From Verticiella sediminum (GTDB taxonomy: Bacteria; Pseudomonadota; Gammaproteobacteria; Burkholderiales; Burkholderiaceae_B): a stretch of 64,000 nucleotides of DNA. Below the pieces are notes generated by a model, which did not search any database, was not told where the DNA came from, and saw only the letters and a program-made list of their open reading frames with translations. Location: NCBI RefSeq assembly GCF_007558815.1, contig NZ_VLTJ01000020.1, positions 124,001 through 188,000 of the forward strand, written 5' to 3'. This document shows positions 41,149 through 55,938 of the stretch, piece by piece; position 1 is the stretch's first letter, and each line of letters begins with the position of its first letter. Both the position numbers and the translations under genes were made by a program.

Positions 41149-44100
41149 ATGCCTATGTCGAACCGCAGCAGCAGGCCCCGTCTCTACGCTTTGGCGCCAC
41201 GTCACGACGCCACGCTGGCAGCACCGTTGGACAGTCCGGGATGGGCCGCGGCGCTGCGACGGGCCGAGGCCCTGGGTTTCAGCCACATTCTGTGCGCCCC
41301 GGGCTGGACCGGCGCCCCGGAAGATGCCCTGGCGGTGGACGAGCCCACCGCGGCCGATCCGGCCTTCGGCATGCTCGGTCTGGACGACTGGCTGCGCGGG
41401 CTGGCCGCCGCCTGCGAGCGGCAGGGCCTGTCGCTCTGGCTGGACCTGTCGTTGGCGCGGGCAAAGCGTGGCGGCTCGCTGCACCAGTCGCATCCCGACT
41501 GGTTCTCGGCACAGGGTGCCGACGGCGCGCTCGACCCGCGCCTCAGCCCGCGCGAGCGCAGCACGGTCCACGTGCAGCAGATCGACGGCAACGCCCCCAT
41601 CGGCCTGGTCGAATTCTGGATGGAACGCATGGTGGCCATGCTCGAGGCCGGCGTGCAGGGTTTCCGACTGCTCGATCCGGCCGCCCTGCCCGGGCGCGCC
41701 TGGCGCTCGCTGATCGAAGGGGTGCGCGCCCGCGTCCCCGCCTGCGCCTTCACGGCCTGGACGCCCGGCATGAACCCGCAGCAGGTGCAGGCGCTGGAAG
41801 GCGCCGCGTTCGACGCGGTCTACAGTTCGCTGCCCTGGTGGGACTACCGCGACGACTGGTACGTGGCCGAACACGAGCGTCTGGCCCGCGCGGGCCGGGT
41901 GATCGTGCCGGTGGCCGACCCCGACGCCGCATCCCGGCAGCCGCCGCCCGCGCGCGCGCTGCTGCGGGCGCTGCGCACCGCCGCTGAGCTTGGCGACGGC
42001 CTGCTCATGCCGCGCTGGGTCGACCCCGGCGAAGACGCCGATCGGCACTGGTCGCAGGCCATTGCCAAGGCCAACCTGGCGCTGTCGCGGCGCGCCCCGG
42101 GCCATGCGCGCCAGATCCGCCGCCTCGGGGGCGACACGCTGGCCGTCACGTGGATGCATCGCAAGGATCGCGCGGGCGACACCCTGGTCGCGATCAACAC
42201 GTCGCTCGAAGAGCCCGCGCGGCTCGACTGGGACCTGGCGCGCAGCCGCCTGGCCAAGGCCCTGCCACATTCGGCGGCCCGCGACGAGGAGCTGCCCGCG
42301 GCAGGCGTGCTCGCCGTCACCCTCGCGCCCGCGCCGCAGGTCGTCACCCTCAAGCGCAAGGTGGGCACGCTGCGCCAGCGCGAGGCGCTGGATGCCGCGA
42401 TACACATGCCGCGCATCGCGATCCAGGACATCCGCCCGAGCACCGAGGACCCGACCCACCTCGTCAAGCGCGTGGTCGGCGAGGCGCTGGTCGTGCATGC
42501 CAACATTTTCATGGACGGCCACGACGTGCTCGCCGCCCGCCTGCTCTGGCGCGCGGCGGACGAGGACGGCTGGCATGCCGAGCCCATGGTGGCACTGGGC
42601 AACGATGCCTGGCGCGGCAGCTTCACGCCCGAACGCATCGGGCGCCACGAATACACCGTGCAGGCCTGGCGCGACGTGTTCGGCACCTACCGCAGCGAGC
42701 TCGCCAAGAAACACGCCGCCGGCATCGACGTTTCCCTCGAAGTGATCGAGGGCCGCCAGTTGCTCGAGCGCGCCGGCGTGCCGCATGGCGAGGACATCGA
42801 CGCCCAGGCCCTGCTGGGCGCGGAAGTGGGCGCCGCCATGGCGAAAGCCGACCTGCGCGAGTTCGAGCACACGCACCTGCCCGCGCAGGCGCTGGCGGTC
42901 GAGCGCCGGGCGGCGCGCTTTGCGAGCTGGTACGAAATGTTCCCACGTTCGCAAAGCGGCGACCCGCAGCGCCACGGCACCTTCCGCGACGTGATCGAAC
43001 GCCTGCCCTACGTGCGCGACATGGGTTTCGACGTGCTGTACTTCCCGCCGATCCATCCGATCGGCCGGACCAACCGCAAGGGCCGCAACAACAGCCTGAA
43101 GGCCGGGCCCGACGACCCGGGCAGCCCCTACGCCATCGGCGGCGAGGCGGGCGGCCACGACGCCATCCACCCGGAGCTGGGCACGCTCGATGACTTTCGC
43201 GCGCTGGTCAAGGCCGCGGCCGAACACGACCTGGAGATCGCGCTCGACTTCGCCGTGCAGTGCTCGCCCGATCATCCCTGGCTGCGCGAGCACCCCGAAT
43301 GGTTCTCCTGGCGTCCCGACGGCTCGATGCGCTACGCCGAGAATCCGCCCAAGAAGTACGAAGACATCGTCAACGTCGACTACTACGGCAAGCCGGGCAA
43401 GCGCCGGATCAGCGGCAACGCCGCCCTCTGGCTGGCGCTGCGCGACGTGGTGCTCTTCTGGTGCGACGAGGGCGTGCGCACGTTTCGCGTGGACAATCCG
43501 CACACCAAGCCGCTGCCCTTCTGGCAGTGGATGATCGCCGAAGTGCAGGCGCGCTACCCCGACGCGATCTTCCTTTCCGAGGCCTTCACGCGCCCGAACA
43601 TGATGTACCGGCTGGCCAAGATCGGCTTCTCGCAGTCATACACCTACTTCACCTGGCGCAACGACAAGCGCGAGATGACGGAGTACCTGGAAGAGATCGC
43701 CAACCCGCCGGTGGCCGATGTGTTCCGCCCCAACTTCTTCGTGAACACGCCGGACATCAACCCCTACTTCCTGCAGACCTCGGGGCGCGGCGGCTACCTG
43801 ATCCGCGCCGCGCTGGCCACCACGCTTTCGGGGCTCTGGGGCATGTACAACGGCTTCGAGCTGTGCGAGGGCGCGCCGGTGCCGGGCAAGGAGGAGTACC
43901 TCGATTCCGAGAAGTACGAGGTGCGCGCCTGGGATTGGGAGCGGCCCGGCAATATCCGCGCCGAGATCGCCGCGCTGAACCGCATACGCCGCGCCAACCC
44001 CGCGCTGCACACGCACCGCGGCGTGCAGTTCCTGGGGGCCGACAACGAGCAGGTGCTGTACTTCTGCAAGGCCACGCCGGAGCGCGACAACGTCCTGCTG

Positions 44101-44298
44101 ATCGCCATCAGCATGGACCCGCATGCGCCGCAGGGCGCCACCATCGAAGTGCCGCTCTGGCAGTTCGGCCTGCCCGACGACGGCCGCCTGCGCGTGCACG
44201 ATCTACTGCACGAGAACCGCTACGACTGGCACGGCAAGTACCAGCGCGTGGACCTGCATCCCGACGCACCCTACGCCATCTTCCGCGTCTCGGCCTAG
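41149..44298 (+). CDS. glgE: GlgE-type maltosyltransferase with an extra N-terminal amylase-like domain
   Basis: Encodes 1049 residues. GlgE transfers maltosyl units from alpha-maltose 1-phosphate to glucan ends. The C-terminal two thirds (about 400-1049) is GlgE: nucleophile Asp782 (RVDNPHTKP), acid/base Glu811 (FLSEAFTRP) and third carboxylate Asp869 (NTPDINP), spaced much as in characterised GlgE. The first 400 residues are a separate barrel-like domain with amylase-family echoes (GFRLLDPAALPG) but no recognisable acid/base Glu (AWTPGM instead), so it looks catalytically dead. Stand-alone GlgE is about 660 residues. The treS-maltokinase gene next door makes its donor. Confidence 0.93.
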   Translation: MPMSNRSSRPRLYALAPRHDATLAAPLDSPGWAAALRRAEALGFSHILCAPGWTGAPEDALAVDEPTAADPAFGMLGLDDWLRGLAAACERQGLSLWLDLSLARAKRGGSLHQSHPDWFSAQGADGALDPRLSPRERSTVHVQQIDGNAPIGLVEFWMERMVAMLEAGVQGFRLLDPAALPGRAWRSLIEGVRARVPACAFTAWTPGMNPQQVQALEGAAFDAVYSSLPWWDYRDDWYVAEHERLARAGRVIVPVADPDAASRQPPPARALLRALRTAAELGDGLLMPRWVDPGEDADRHWSQAIAKANLALSRRAPGHARQIRRLGGDTLAVTWMHRKDRAGDTLVAINTSLEEPARLDWDLARSRLAKALPHSAARDEELPAAGVLAVTLAPAPQVVTLKRKVGTLRQREALDAAIHMPRIAIQDIRPSTEDPTHLVKRVVGEALVVHANIFMDGHDVLAARLLWRAADEDGWHAEPMVALGNDAWRGSFTPERIGRHEYTVQAWRDVFGTYRSELAKKHAAGIDVSLEVIEGRQLLERAGVPHGEDIDAQALLGAEVGAAMAKADLREFEHTHLPAQALAVERRAARFASWYEMFPRSQSGDPQRHGTFRDVIERLPYVRDMGFDVLYFPPIHPIGRTNRKGRNNSLKAGPDDPGSPYAIGGEAGGHDAIHPELGTLDDFRALVKAAAEHDLEIALDFAVQCSPDHPWLREHPEWFSWRPDGSMRYAENPPKKYEDIVNVDYYGKPGKRRISGNAALWLALRDVVLFWCDEGVRTFRVDNPHTKPLPFWQWMIAEVQARYPDAIFLSEAFTRPNMMYRLAKIGFSQSYTYFTWRNDKREMTEYLEEIANPPVADVFRPNFFVNTPDINPYFLQTSGRGGYLIRAALATTLSGLWGMYNGFELCEGAPVPGKEEYLDSEKYEVRAWDWERPGNIRAEIAALNRIRRANPALHTHRGVQFLGADNEQVLYFCKATPERDNVLLIAISMDPHAPQGATIEVPLWQFGLPDDGRLRVHDLLHENRYDWHGKYQRVDLHPDAPYAIFRVSA

Positions 44299-44344
44299 CC
44301 GCCGCAGCACCGATCAGCCAACCCGAACCACGGAAGCCCGACTC

Positions 44345-47707
<3,363 letters not shown>

Positions 47708-47711
47708 CACG

Positions 47712-49883
<2,172 letters not shown>

Positions 49884-49888
49884 GCATC

Positions 49889-52009
49889 ATGAGCACCCAT
49901 CTTCCCGACCGCCTCGCACCCGGCCTGCCGCATCCACTGGGCGCTACCGCCGATGGTCTGGGAGTCAACTTCGCCGTGTTCTCGGCGCACGCCTCGCGCA
50001 TCGAACTGTGCATCTTCGACGCCTCCGGGCGCAAGGAGCTGGCCCGCCTGCCTCTGCCCGAATGTACCGATGAAGTCTGGCACGGCTATCTGCCCGACGC
50101 CGGCGCCGGCCTGGTCTACGGCTACCGGGCCTACGGCCCCTACGAGCCCAGGCACGGCCATCGCTTCAATCCGCACAAGCTGCTGCTCGACCCCTATGCC
50201 AAGCTGCTCACCGGCCCGCTGCGCTGGTCCGATGCGCTGTTCGGCTATCGGCTGAACCACGCCCGCCAGGACCTCACCTTCGACCGGCGCGACAGCGCGC
50301 CCGCCATGCCCAAGGCCATCGTCATGGAGGACGCCTTCAACTGGAGCGACAGCCGGCGCCCGCGCACCGCATGGAACGACACGGTCATCTACGAGGCGCA
50401 CATACGCGGGCTGACGATGCAGAACGAGCGCGTGCGCACCGACCTGCGCGGCACCTTCGCGGCCTTGACCGAGCGCTCCTTCATCGACCACCTGGTGAAA
50501 TCCGGCGTGACCGCGATCGAGCTGCTGCCGGTGCATGCGTTCCTGCAGGATCGCTTCCTGCTCGAGCGCGGGCTGCGCAACTACTGGGGCTACAGCACGC
50601 TCTCCTTCTTCGCGCCCGAGCCCGCCTACCTCTCGTCGAACAACCTGAACGAGGTGCGCGCCGCGGTGCGCCGCCTGCACGCGGCCGGCATCGAAGTGAT
50701 CCTCGACGTGGTCTACAACCACACCTGCGAAGGCAACCACATGGGTCCCACGCTGTCGTGGCGCGGCCTGGACAACGCCAGCTACTACCGCCTGGTGCAC
50801 GGCGACGAACGCTACTACCTGGACTACACCGGCACCGGCAACACGGTGAACCTCTCGCATCCGCGCGTGCTGCAGATGGTGACCGACTCGCTGCGCTACT
50901 GGGCCGGCGCGTTTCGCGTCGATGGCTTTCGCTTCGATCTGGGCGTGACCCTGGGCCGCGAGGGCACGGGCTTCGATCCGGGCTCGGGCTTCTTCGACGT
51001 GATGCTCCAGGACCCGATGCTCTCGCGCCTGAAGATGATCTCCGAGCCCTGGGACCTGGGCCCCGACAGCTACCAGGTCGGCAACCATCCGCCCGGCTTC
51101 GCCGAATGGAACGACAAGTTCCGCGACGGCGTGCGCAAGTTCTGGCGCGGCGACGACGGCATGCGCGGCGAACTGGCGGCGCGGCTGGTCGGCTCGGCCG
51201 ACATGTTCGACCGGCGCCACCGCCGTCCCTGGGCCAGCGTGAACTTCATCACCGCGCACGATGGCTTCACCCTGCAGGACCTCGTCAGCTACAACGAAAA
51301 GCACAACGAGGCCAACCAGGAGGACAGCCGCGACGGGCACAACGAGAATGCCAGCAACAACTGGGGCGCCGAGGGGCCGACCGAGGACGCCGAGATCAAC
51401 CAGACGCGCCTGCGCGTCAAGCGCGCGATGCAGGCCACGCTGCTCCTGTCCAATGGCACGCCCATGCTGCTGGCCGGCGACGAGTTCCACAACTCGCAGC
51501 AAGGCAACAACAACGCGTACTGCCAGGACAACGAGCTCTCCTGGCTGGACTGGTCCGCCGCGGCCAGCCCCGAAGGCCAGGCGCTGCAGAGCTACGTGGC
51601 CCGCCTCACCGCTTTGCGCCGCGCCCATCCCTCGCTGCACTTCTCGCGCTACGTGGCGGCCGATGCCGGCGTGGCGCCCGAAATGAACGCCATCGCCTGG
51701 TTCGACTTCGACGCCAGCCCGATGACCCATGCGGCCTGGGAGGATGGCGCCGGCCGTCTGCTGAGCCTGCGCCGCGCCTGCCTGGACGCGGCTGGCGCGC
51801 TCGATCTGTCGGTGCTCATGATCAACGGGCACGAGGAGGACGTCGAGTTCACGGCGCCGCCCTGCGGCCCCTCGCATCGCTGGGAGGTGGCGCTGGATTC
51901 GGCCGATCCCGAACAGCCCGCGGCACTCGGCGAGGACGACAAGCTCAACGTGCGCGCGCGCAGCATGGTCGTGCTGATCGGCAGGCCGCGCGATGCATCC
52001 ACGGCCTGA
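49889..52009 (+). CDS. glgX: Glycogen debranching enzyme
   Basis: Encodes 706 residues. GlgX hydrolyses alpha-1,6 branches, releasing short malto-oligosaccharides. CBM48 at the N-terminus (PHPLGATADGLGVNFAVFSAHA), then GH13 with nucleophile Asp350 (GFRFDLG), acid/base Glu386 (MISEPWDLGP) and Asp458 (TAHDGFT). ATG 49889 has AAGGA eight bases upstream; ATG 49880, overlapping the glgB stop, would add three residues. Chains it releases feed MalQ and TreY. Confidence 0.96.
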   Translation: MSTHLPDRLAPGLPHPLGATADGLGVNFAVFSAHASRIELCIFDASGRKELARLPLPECTDEVWHGYLPDAGAGLVYGYRAYGPYEPRHGHRFNPHKLLLDPYAKLLTGPLRWSDALFGYRLNHARQDLTFDRRDSAPAMPKAIVMEDAFNWSDSRRPRTAWNDTVIYEAHIRGLTMQNERVRTDLRGTFAALTERSFIDHLVKSGVTAIELLPVHAFLQDRFLLERGLRNYWGYSTLSFFAPEPAYLSSNNLNEVRAAVRRLHAAGIEVILDVVYNHTCEGNHMGPTLSWRGLDNASYYRLVHGDERYYLDYTGTGNTVNLSHPRVLQMVTDSLRYWAGAFRVDGFRFDLGVTLGREGTGFDPGSGFFDVMLQDPMLSRLKMISEPWDLGPDSYQVGNHPPGFAEWNDKFRDGVRKFWRGDDGMRGELAARLVGSADMFDRRHRRPWASVNFITAHDGFTLQDLVSYNEKHNEANQEDSRDGHNENASNNWGAEGPTEDAEINQTRLRVKRAMQATLLLSNGTPMLLAGDEFHNSQQGNNNAYCQDNELSWLDWSAAASPEGQALQSYVARLTALRRAHPSLHFSRYVAADAGVAPEMNAIAWFDFDASPMTHAAWEDGAGRLLSLRRACLDAAGALDLSVLMINGHEEDVEFTAPPCGPSHRWEVALDSADPEQPAALGEDDKLNVRARSMVVLIGRPRDASTA

Positions 52010-52042
52010 GCCCACGGCCATCGCCATTGGAGACCCCACACC

Positions 52043-53866
52043 ATGAGCCTTGCGGACTATGCCTATCGGTTCGGCCCCCGCGTCACCGAGGCCGGCACCA
52101 CCTTCCGCCTATGGGCGCCCACCGCGTCCGGGGTGCAGCTCGAGCCTGGCGGGCACGACCCCATTCCCATGCAGGCGGTGGGCGACGGCTGGTGGGAACT
52201 CGAGACCGGCCTCGCCGCCGGCACCCGCTATCGCTTCGGGGTGGGCGGGCATTCCGTCCCCGACCCCGCTTCGCGCCTGCAGGACAAGGACGTCCACGAC
52301 GCCAGCGTGGTGCTGGCCGGCGACGGCTACGCCTGGCGCCATGCCGAATGGCGCGGCCGCCCCTGGCACGAAACCGTGCTCTACGAGCTGCACCCGGGCG
52401 TGCTCGGCGGCTATGACGGCATTGCGAGCCGCCTGCCGGAGCTCGCCTCGCTCGGCGTCACGGCGATCGAACTGATGCCGATCGCCGATTTTCCCGGCCC
52501 GCGCAACTGGGGCTACGACGGTGTGCTGCCCTATGCGCCGGACACCGCCTACGGCACGCCGGAACAATTGAAGGCACTGATCGATACGGCCCACGGCCTG
52601 GGGCTGATGGTGTTCCTCGACGTGGTCTACAACCACTTCGGCCCGGACGGCAACTATCTGGGCACCTATGCCGACACCTTCTTTCGCGACGACCTGGACA
52701 CGCCCTGGGGGCCGGCGATCGACTTTCGCCAGCCCGAAGTGCGCAGCTTCTTCGCCGAGAACGCGCTGTACTGGCTGCGCGAGTACCGCTTCGACGGCTT
52801 GCGTCTGGACGCCGTGCACGCCATCTCCGAGCGGGGCTGGCTGCAGGAGATGGCGGCCTTCGTGCGCGCCCGCCTGCCCGCGGACCGCTACGTCCATCTG
52901 GTGCTGGAGAACGACGACAACATGGCGCATCTGCTGGAAAGCGGCTTCGACGCGCAGTGGAACGACGACGCGCACCACGTGCTGCACGTGCTGCTGACCG
53001 GCGAGGACGACGGCTACTACGAGGACTACGCCGGCGGGCCCGAAGCCCGGCTGGCACGCTGCCTGAAGGAAGGCTTCATCTACCAGGGCGAAGCGTCCGA
53101 GCACCGCGGCGGCAAGCCGCGCGGCGAACCCAGCGCGCACCTGCCGCCCACGGCCTTCGTGATGTTCCTGCAGAACCACGATCAGATCGGCAACCGCGCC
53201 TTCGGCGAGCGCCTCGCCGCGCTGCTCGATGCCCAGCCCCCGCGCGACGAGCCCAATCCGCTGGCGGCGGCCGTCGCGCTCATGCTGCTGTGCCCGCACA
53301 TCCCCCTGCTCTTCATGGGCGAGGAGATCGGCGCCAAGGACCCCTTTCTGTACTTCACCAGCCACAACGACACCCTCGCCCAGGCCGTGCGCGACGGCCG
53401 GCGCCAGGAGTTCTCGCGCTTTGCCGCCTTTGCCGGCGGCGCTGCGCTGACCGACCTGCCCGACCCCAACGCGCGCCACACCTACGCCAAGTCCTCGCCC
53501 TTCGCCAGCCCGCACGTCAACGTGGACGAGAGCATCTGGTCGGCATACTACTGGCGCCTGCTCAAGACGCGCCGCCAGCGCATCGTGCCGTATCTGCCGC
53601 AGACGCGCGCGCTCGACGCCGCGCCGGTGGGCGCCCGCTCGGTGCACGCGGCCTGGCGCCTGGGCAACGGCGACACGCTCGCGCTGTGGGTCAACCTGGG
53701 CGAGAGCGACGCGGCGCTCGAGGCGCCGCCCGGCGCGGGCGAGATCCTGTTCGAGTCGCGGCCGGGCTACGCGCAGCAGGCGCATGCCGGCGTGCTGGGC
53801 GCGGGCGGGCTGCTGGCCACGCTGCAGCCGCAGCAAGCCGGCGCACCGCAGGACGACGCGCCATGA
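52043..53866 (+). CDS. treZ: Malto-oligosyltrehalose trehalohydrolase
   Basis: Encodes 607 residues. TreZ cleaves the bond next to the trehalose end made by TreY, freeing trehalose. GH13 residues: Asp256 (GLRLDAVHAI), Glu289 (LVLENDDN), Asp380 (LQNHDQIGN); the C-terminal part has LFMGEEIGAKDPFLYF. Only part of the barrel differs from GlgB; the LENDDNM segment is TreZ-specific. Stop overlaps malQ start (ATGA). Confidence 0.96.
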   Translation: MSLADYAYRFGPRVTEAGTTFRLWAPTASGVQLEPGGHDPIPMQAVGDGWWELETGLAAGTRYRFGVGGHSVPDPASRLQDKDVHDASVVLAGDGYAWRHAEWRGRPWHETVLYELHPGVLGGYDGIASRLPELASLGVTAIELMPIADFPGPRNWGYDGVLPYAPDTAYGTPEQLKALIDTAHGLGLMVFLDVVYNHFGPDGNYLGTYADTFFRDDLDTPWGPAIDFRQPEVRSFFAENALYWLREYRFDGLRLDAVHAISERGWLQEMAAFVRARLPADRYVHLVLENDDNMAHLLESGFDAQWNDDAHHVLHVLLTGEDDGYYEDYAGGPEARLARCLKEGFIYQGEASEHRGGKPRGEPSAHLPPTAFVMFLQNHDQIGNRAFGERLAALLDAQPPRDEPNPLAAAVALMLLCPHIPLLFMGEEIGAKDPFLYFTSHNDTLAQAVRDGRRQEFSRFAAFAGGAALTDLPDPNARHTYAKSSPFASPHVNVDESIWSAYYWRLLKTRRQRIVPYLPQTRALDAAPVGARSVHAAWRLGNGDTLALWVNLGESDAALEAPPGAGEILFESRPGYAQQAHAGVLGAGGLLATLQPQQAGAPQDDAP

Positions 53867-55938
53867 ACGCCGACGACTCCCTGCAGGCGCTCGCCCGCGC
53901 GGCGGGCGTGCACGTGCACTGGCACAACGCGCGCGGCCAGGATCAGGAAGTGACGCCGGACGTGCTGCGCAACGTGCTGGGGCGCCTCGGACTCGCGGCG
54001 GACAACCCCGAGGCCGTACGCGACAGCCTGGCCCGCCTGCGCGACGAGGCCGGGCACTGCCCGCCGCTGCTGACCGTGCAGGCGGGCCAGACCGTGGCGC
54101 TGCGCGGCGACGTGGCCGCGGGCCAGCCCTACGCTATCGATCTGGAAGCAGGCGGGCAGCACAGCGGGCACACGGAATCCGACGGCGCACACGCCTGGCT
54201 GCGCGCGCCCGAGCGCATCGGCTATCACCGCCTGTACGTCGGCGAGCGCGAGCTCACGCTGGCCGTTGCGCCGCCGCGCTGCACGGGGGTCGCCGACCTG
54301 GCCGGCGCCCCTGGCCGGCTGTGGGGGCTGGCCGTCCAGCTCTACAGCCTGCGGCGCCGCGCAGGCAACGCTGCGCAGCCGGGCGGCGTCGGCGACTTCA
54401 CTGCGCTGCGCGAGCTGGCCGAGGAACTCGCGGGGGGCGGCTGCGAGGCGCTCGCCATCAGCCCCGTGCACGCGATGTTCTCGGCCGACCCCGGCAAGTA
54501 CAGCCCGTACGCCCCGTCCAGCCGGCTGTTCGTGAACGCGGCCTACGCCGATCCGGCCGATGTCTATGCAAGGGAGACGATCGCGGCCGCGGCGCATCGT
54601 GCGCACGCCGAGGGCCTGCAGGCGCTGGATGCGGCCGAGCTGATCGACTGGCCCGAGGTGTCGCGCCTGCGCCTCGCCCTGCTGCGCGAGCTGTACGAGG
54701 GCTTCCCGGACAATCTTGCAGACCGCCAGCGCACCGCGTTCGAGACCTTCCGGCGCGAGGGCGGCGAAGCGCTGGAGCGCCATGCGCGCTTCGAGGCCCT
54801 GCACGCGCACCAGGTGCGCCGGCAGGCGCACGACTGGCGCCGCTGGGAGCCGGGGCTGCGCGACCCGCGCTCGGCCGAGGTCGAGGCATTCGCGCAGGCG
54901 CATGCGAACGAGGTGCGCTTTCACGCCTTTGCGCAATGGCTGGCCCATGAAGGCCTGGCCGGCGCGCACCGGCAGGCCCTCGCGTGCGGCATGCGCATCG
55001 GCCTGATGGCCGACCTCGCGGTGGGCACCGACCCGTGCGGCAGCCACGCCTGGAGCCGCCAGGACGACGTCATCACCGGGCTCTCGCCCGGCGCCCCGCC
55101 CGACGTCTACAACCCGGCCGGCCAGGCCTGGGGATTGACCGCGTTCTCCCCGCACGCGCTGCGCCGGCATGGCTACGGCGCCTACATCGAGATGCTGCGC
55201 GCCGCGCTGGCCCATGCGGGCGGGCTGCGCATCGACCATGCGCTCGGCATGCAGCGCATGTGGCTGGTGCCCGAGGGCGCCCCGCCCGGCGCCGGCGCCT
55301 ACGTCGACTACCCCTTCGACGACCTGATGCGTCTCACGGCGCTCGAATCGGTACGCCAGCATGCCGTCATCATGGGCGAGAACCTGGGCACCGTGCCGCA
55401 TGGCTTCAACGAACGCATTGCGGCGCACGGCATGCTCGGCATGAGCGTGCTGTGGTTCGAGCGCGAAGGCGCGCCGCCGGCGCGCTACACCCCGCCCGAA
55501 CGCTGGAGCCCGCACAGCATCGGCACCACCACCACGCACGATCTGCCGACGGTGGCCGGCTGGTGGCGCGGCCGGGACATCGACTGGCGCGCGCGCCTCG
55601 ATCTGCTGGGCCCCACCTCCGAGGCCGAGGAGCGCCAAGCCCGCGAGCACGACAAGGCGGCCCTGTGGCAGGCCGTGCGCGCATCCGACGCCCCAGCCCA
55701 AGCGCCGGCCGAGGCGCCGCTGGAGGCGGCCATCGCCTACGTCGGGCGCACGGCCGCGCCGCTGGTCCTGCTGCCGCTGGAAGACGCCCTGGGCGTGGTG
55801 GAACAGCCCAACCTGCCCGGCACCATCGACAGCCATCCGAACTGGCGCCGCCGCCTGCCCGCCCGCGTCGACGACATCGGCGCCGACGCCCGGACGCAAG
55901 CCCGCCTGCAGACCCTGAGCCGCGCGAGAAACGCATGA
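53863..55938 (+). CDS. malQ: 4-Alpha-glucanotransferase (amylomaltase, GH77)
   Basis: Encodes 691 residues. MalQ redistributes glucose units among malto-oligosaccharides. Core signatures: GVGDFTALRELAEELA, PYAPSSRLFVNAAY, nucleophile Asp458 (GLRIDHALGM), acid/base Glu506 (MGENLGTVP) and Asp560 (TTTHDLPT). An N-terminal domain of about 150 residues is present, as in the long bacterial form. ATGA overlaps join it to treZ and treY, an order in which MalQ supplies chain lengths suited to TreY. Confidence 0.95.
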   Translation: MNADDSLQALARAAGVHVHWHNARGQDQEVTPDVLRNVLGRLGLAADNPEAVRDSLARLRDEAGHCPPLLTVQAGQTVALRGDVAAGQPYAIDLEAGGQHSGHTESDGAHAWLRAPERIGYHRLYVGERELTLAVAPPRCTGVADLAGAPGRLWGLAVQLYSLRRRAGNAAQPGGVGDFTALRELAEELAGGGCEALAISPVHAMFSADPGKYSPYAPSSRLFVNAAYADPADVYARETIAAAAHRAHAEGLQALDAAELIDWPEVSRLRLALLRELYEGFPDNLADRQRTAFETFRREGGEALERHARFEALHAHQVRRQAHDWRRWEPGLRDPRSAEVEAFAQAHANEVRFHAFAQWLAHEGLAGAHRQALACGMRIGLMADLAVGTDPCGSHAWSRQDDVITGLSPGAPPDVYNPAGQAWGLTAFSPHALRRHGYGAYIEMLRAALAHAGGLRIDHALGMQRMWLVPEGAPPGAGAYVDYPFDDLMRLTALESVRQHAVIMGENLGTVPHGFNERIAAHGMLGMSVLWFEREGAPPARYTPPERWSPHSIGTTTTHDLPTVAGWWRGRDIDWRARLDLLGPTSEAEERQAREHDKAALWQAVRASDAPAQAPAEAPLEAAIAYVGRTAAPLVLLPLEDALGVVEQPNLPGTIDSHPNWRRRLPARVDDIGADARTQARLQTLSRARNA

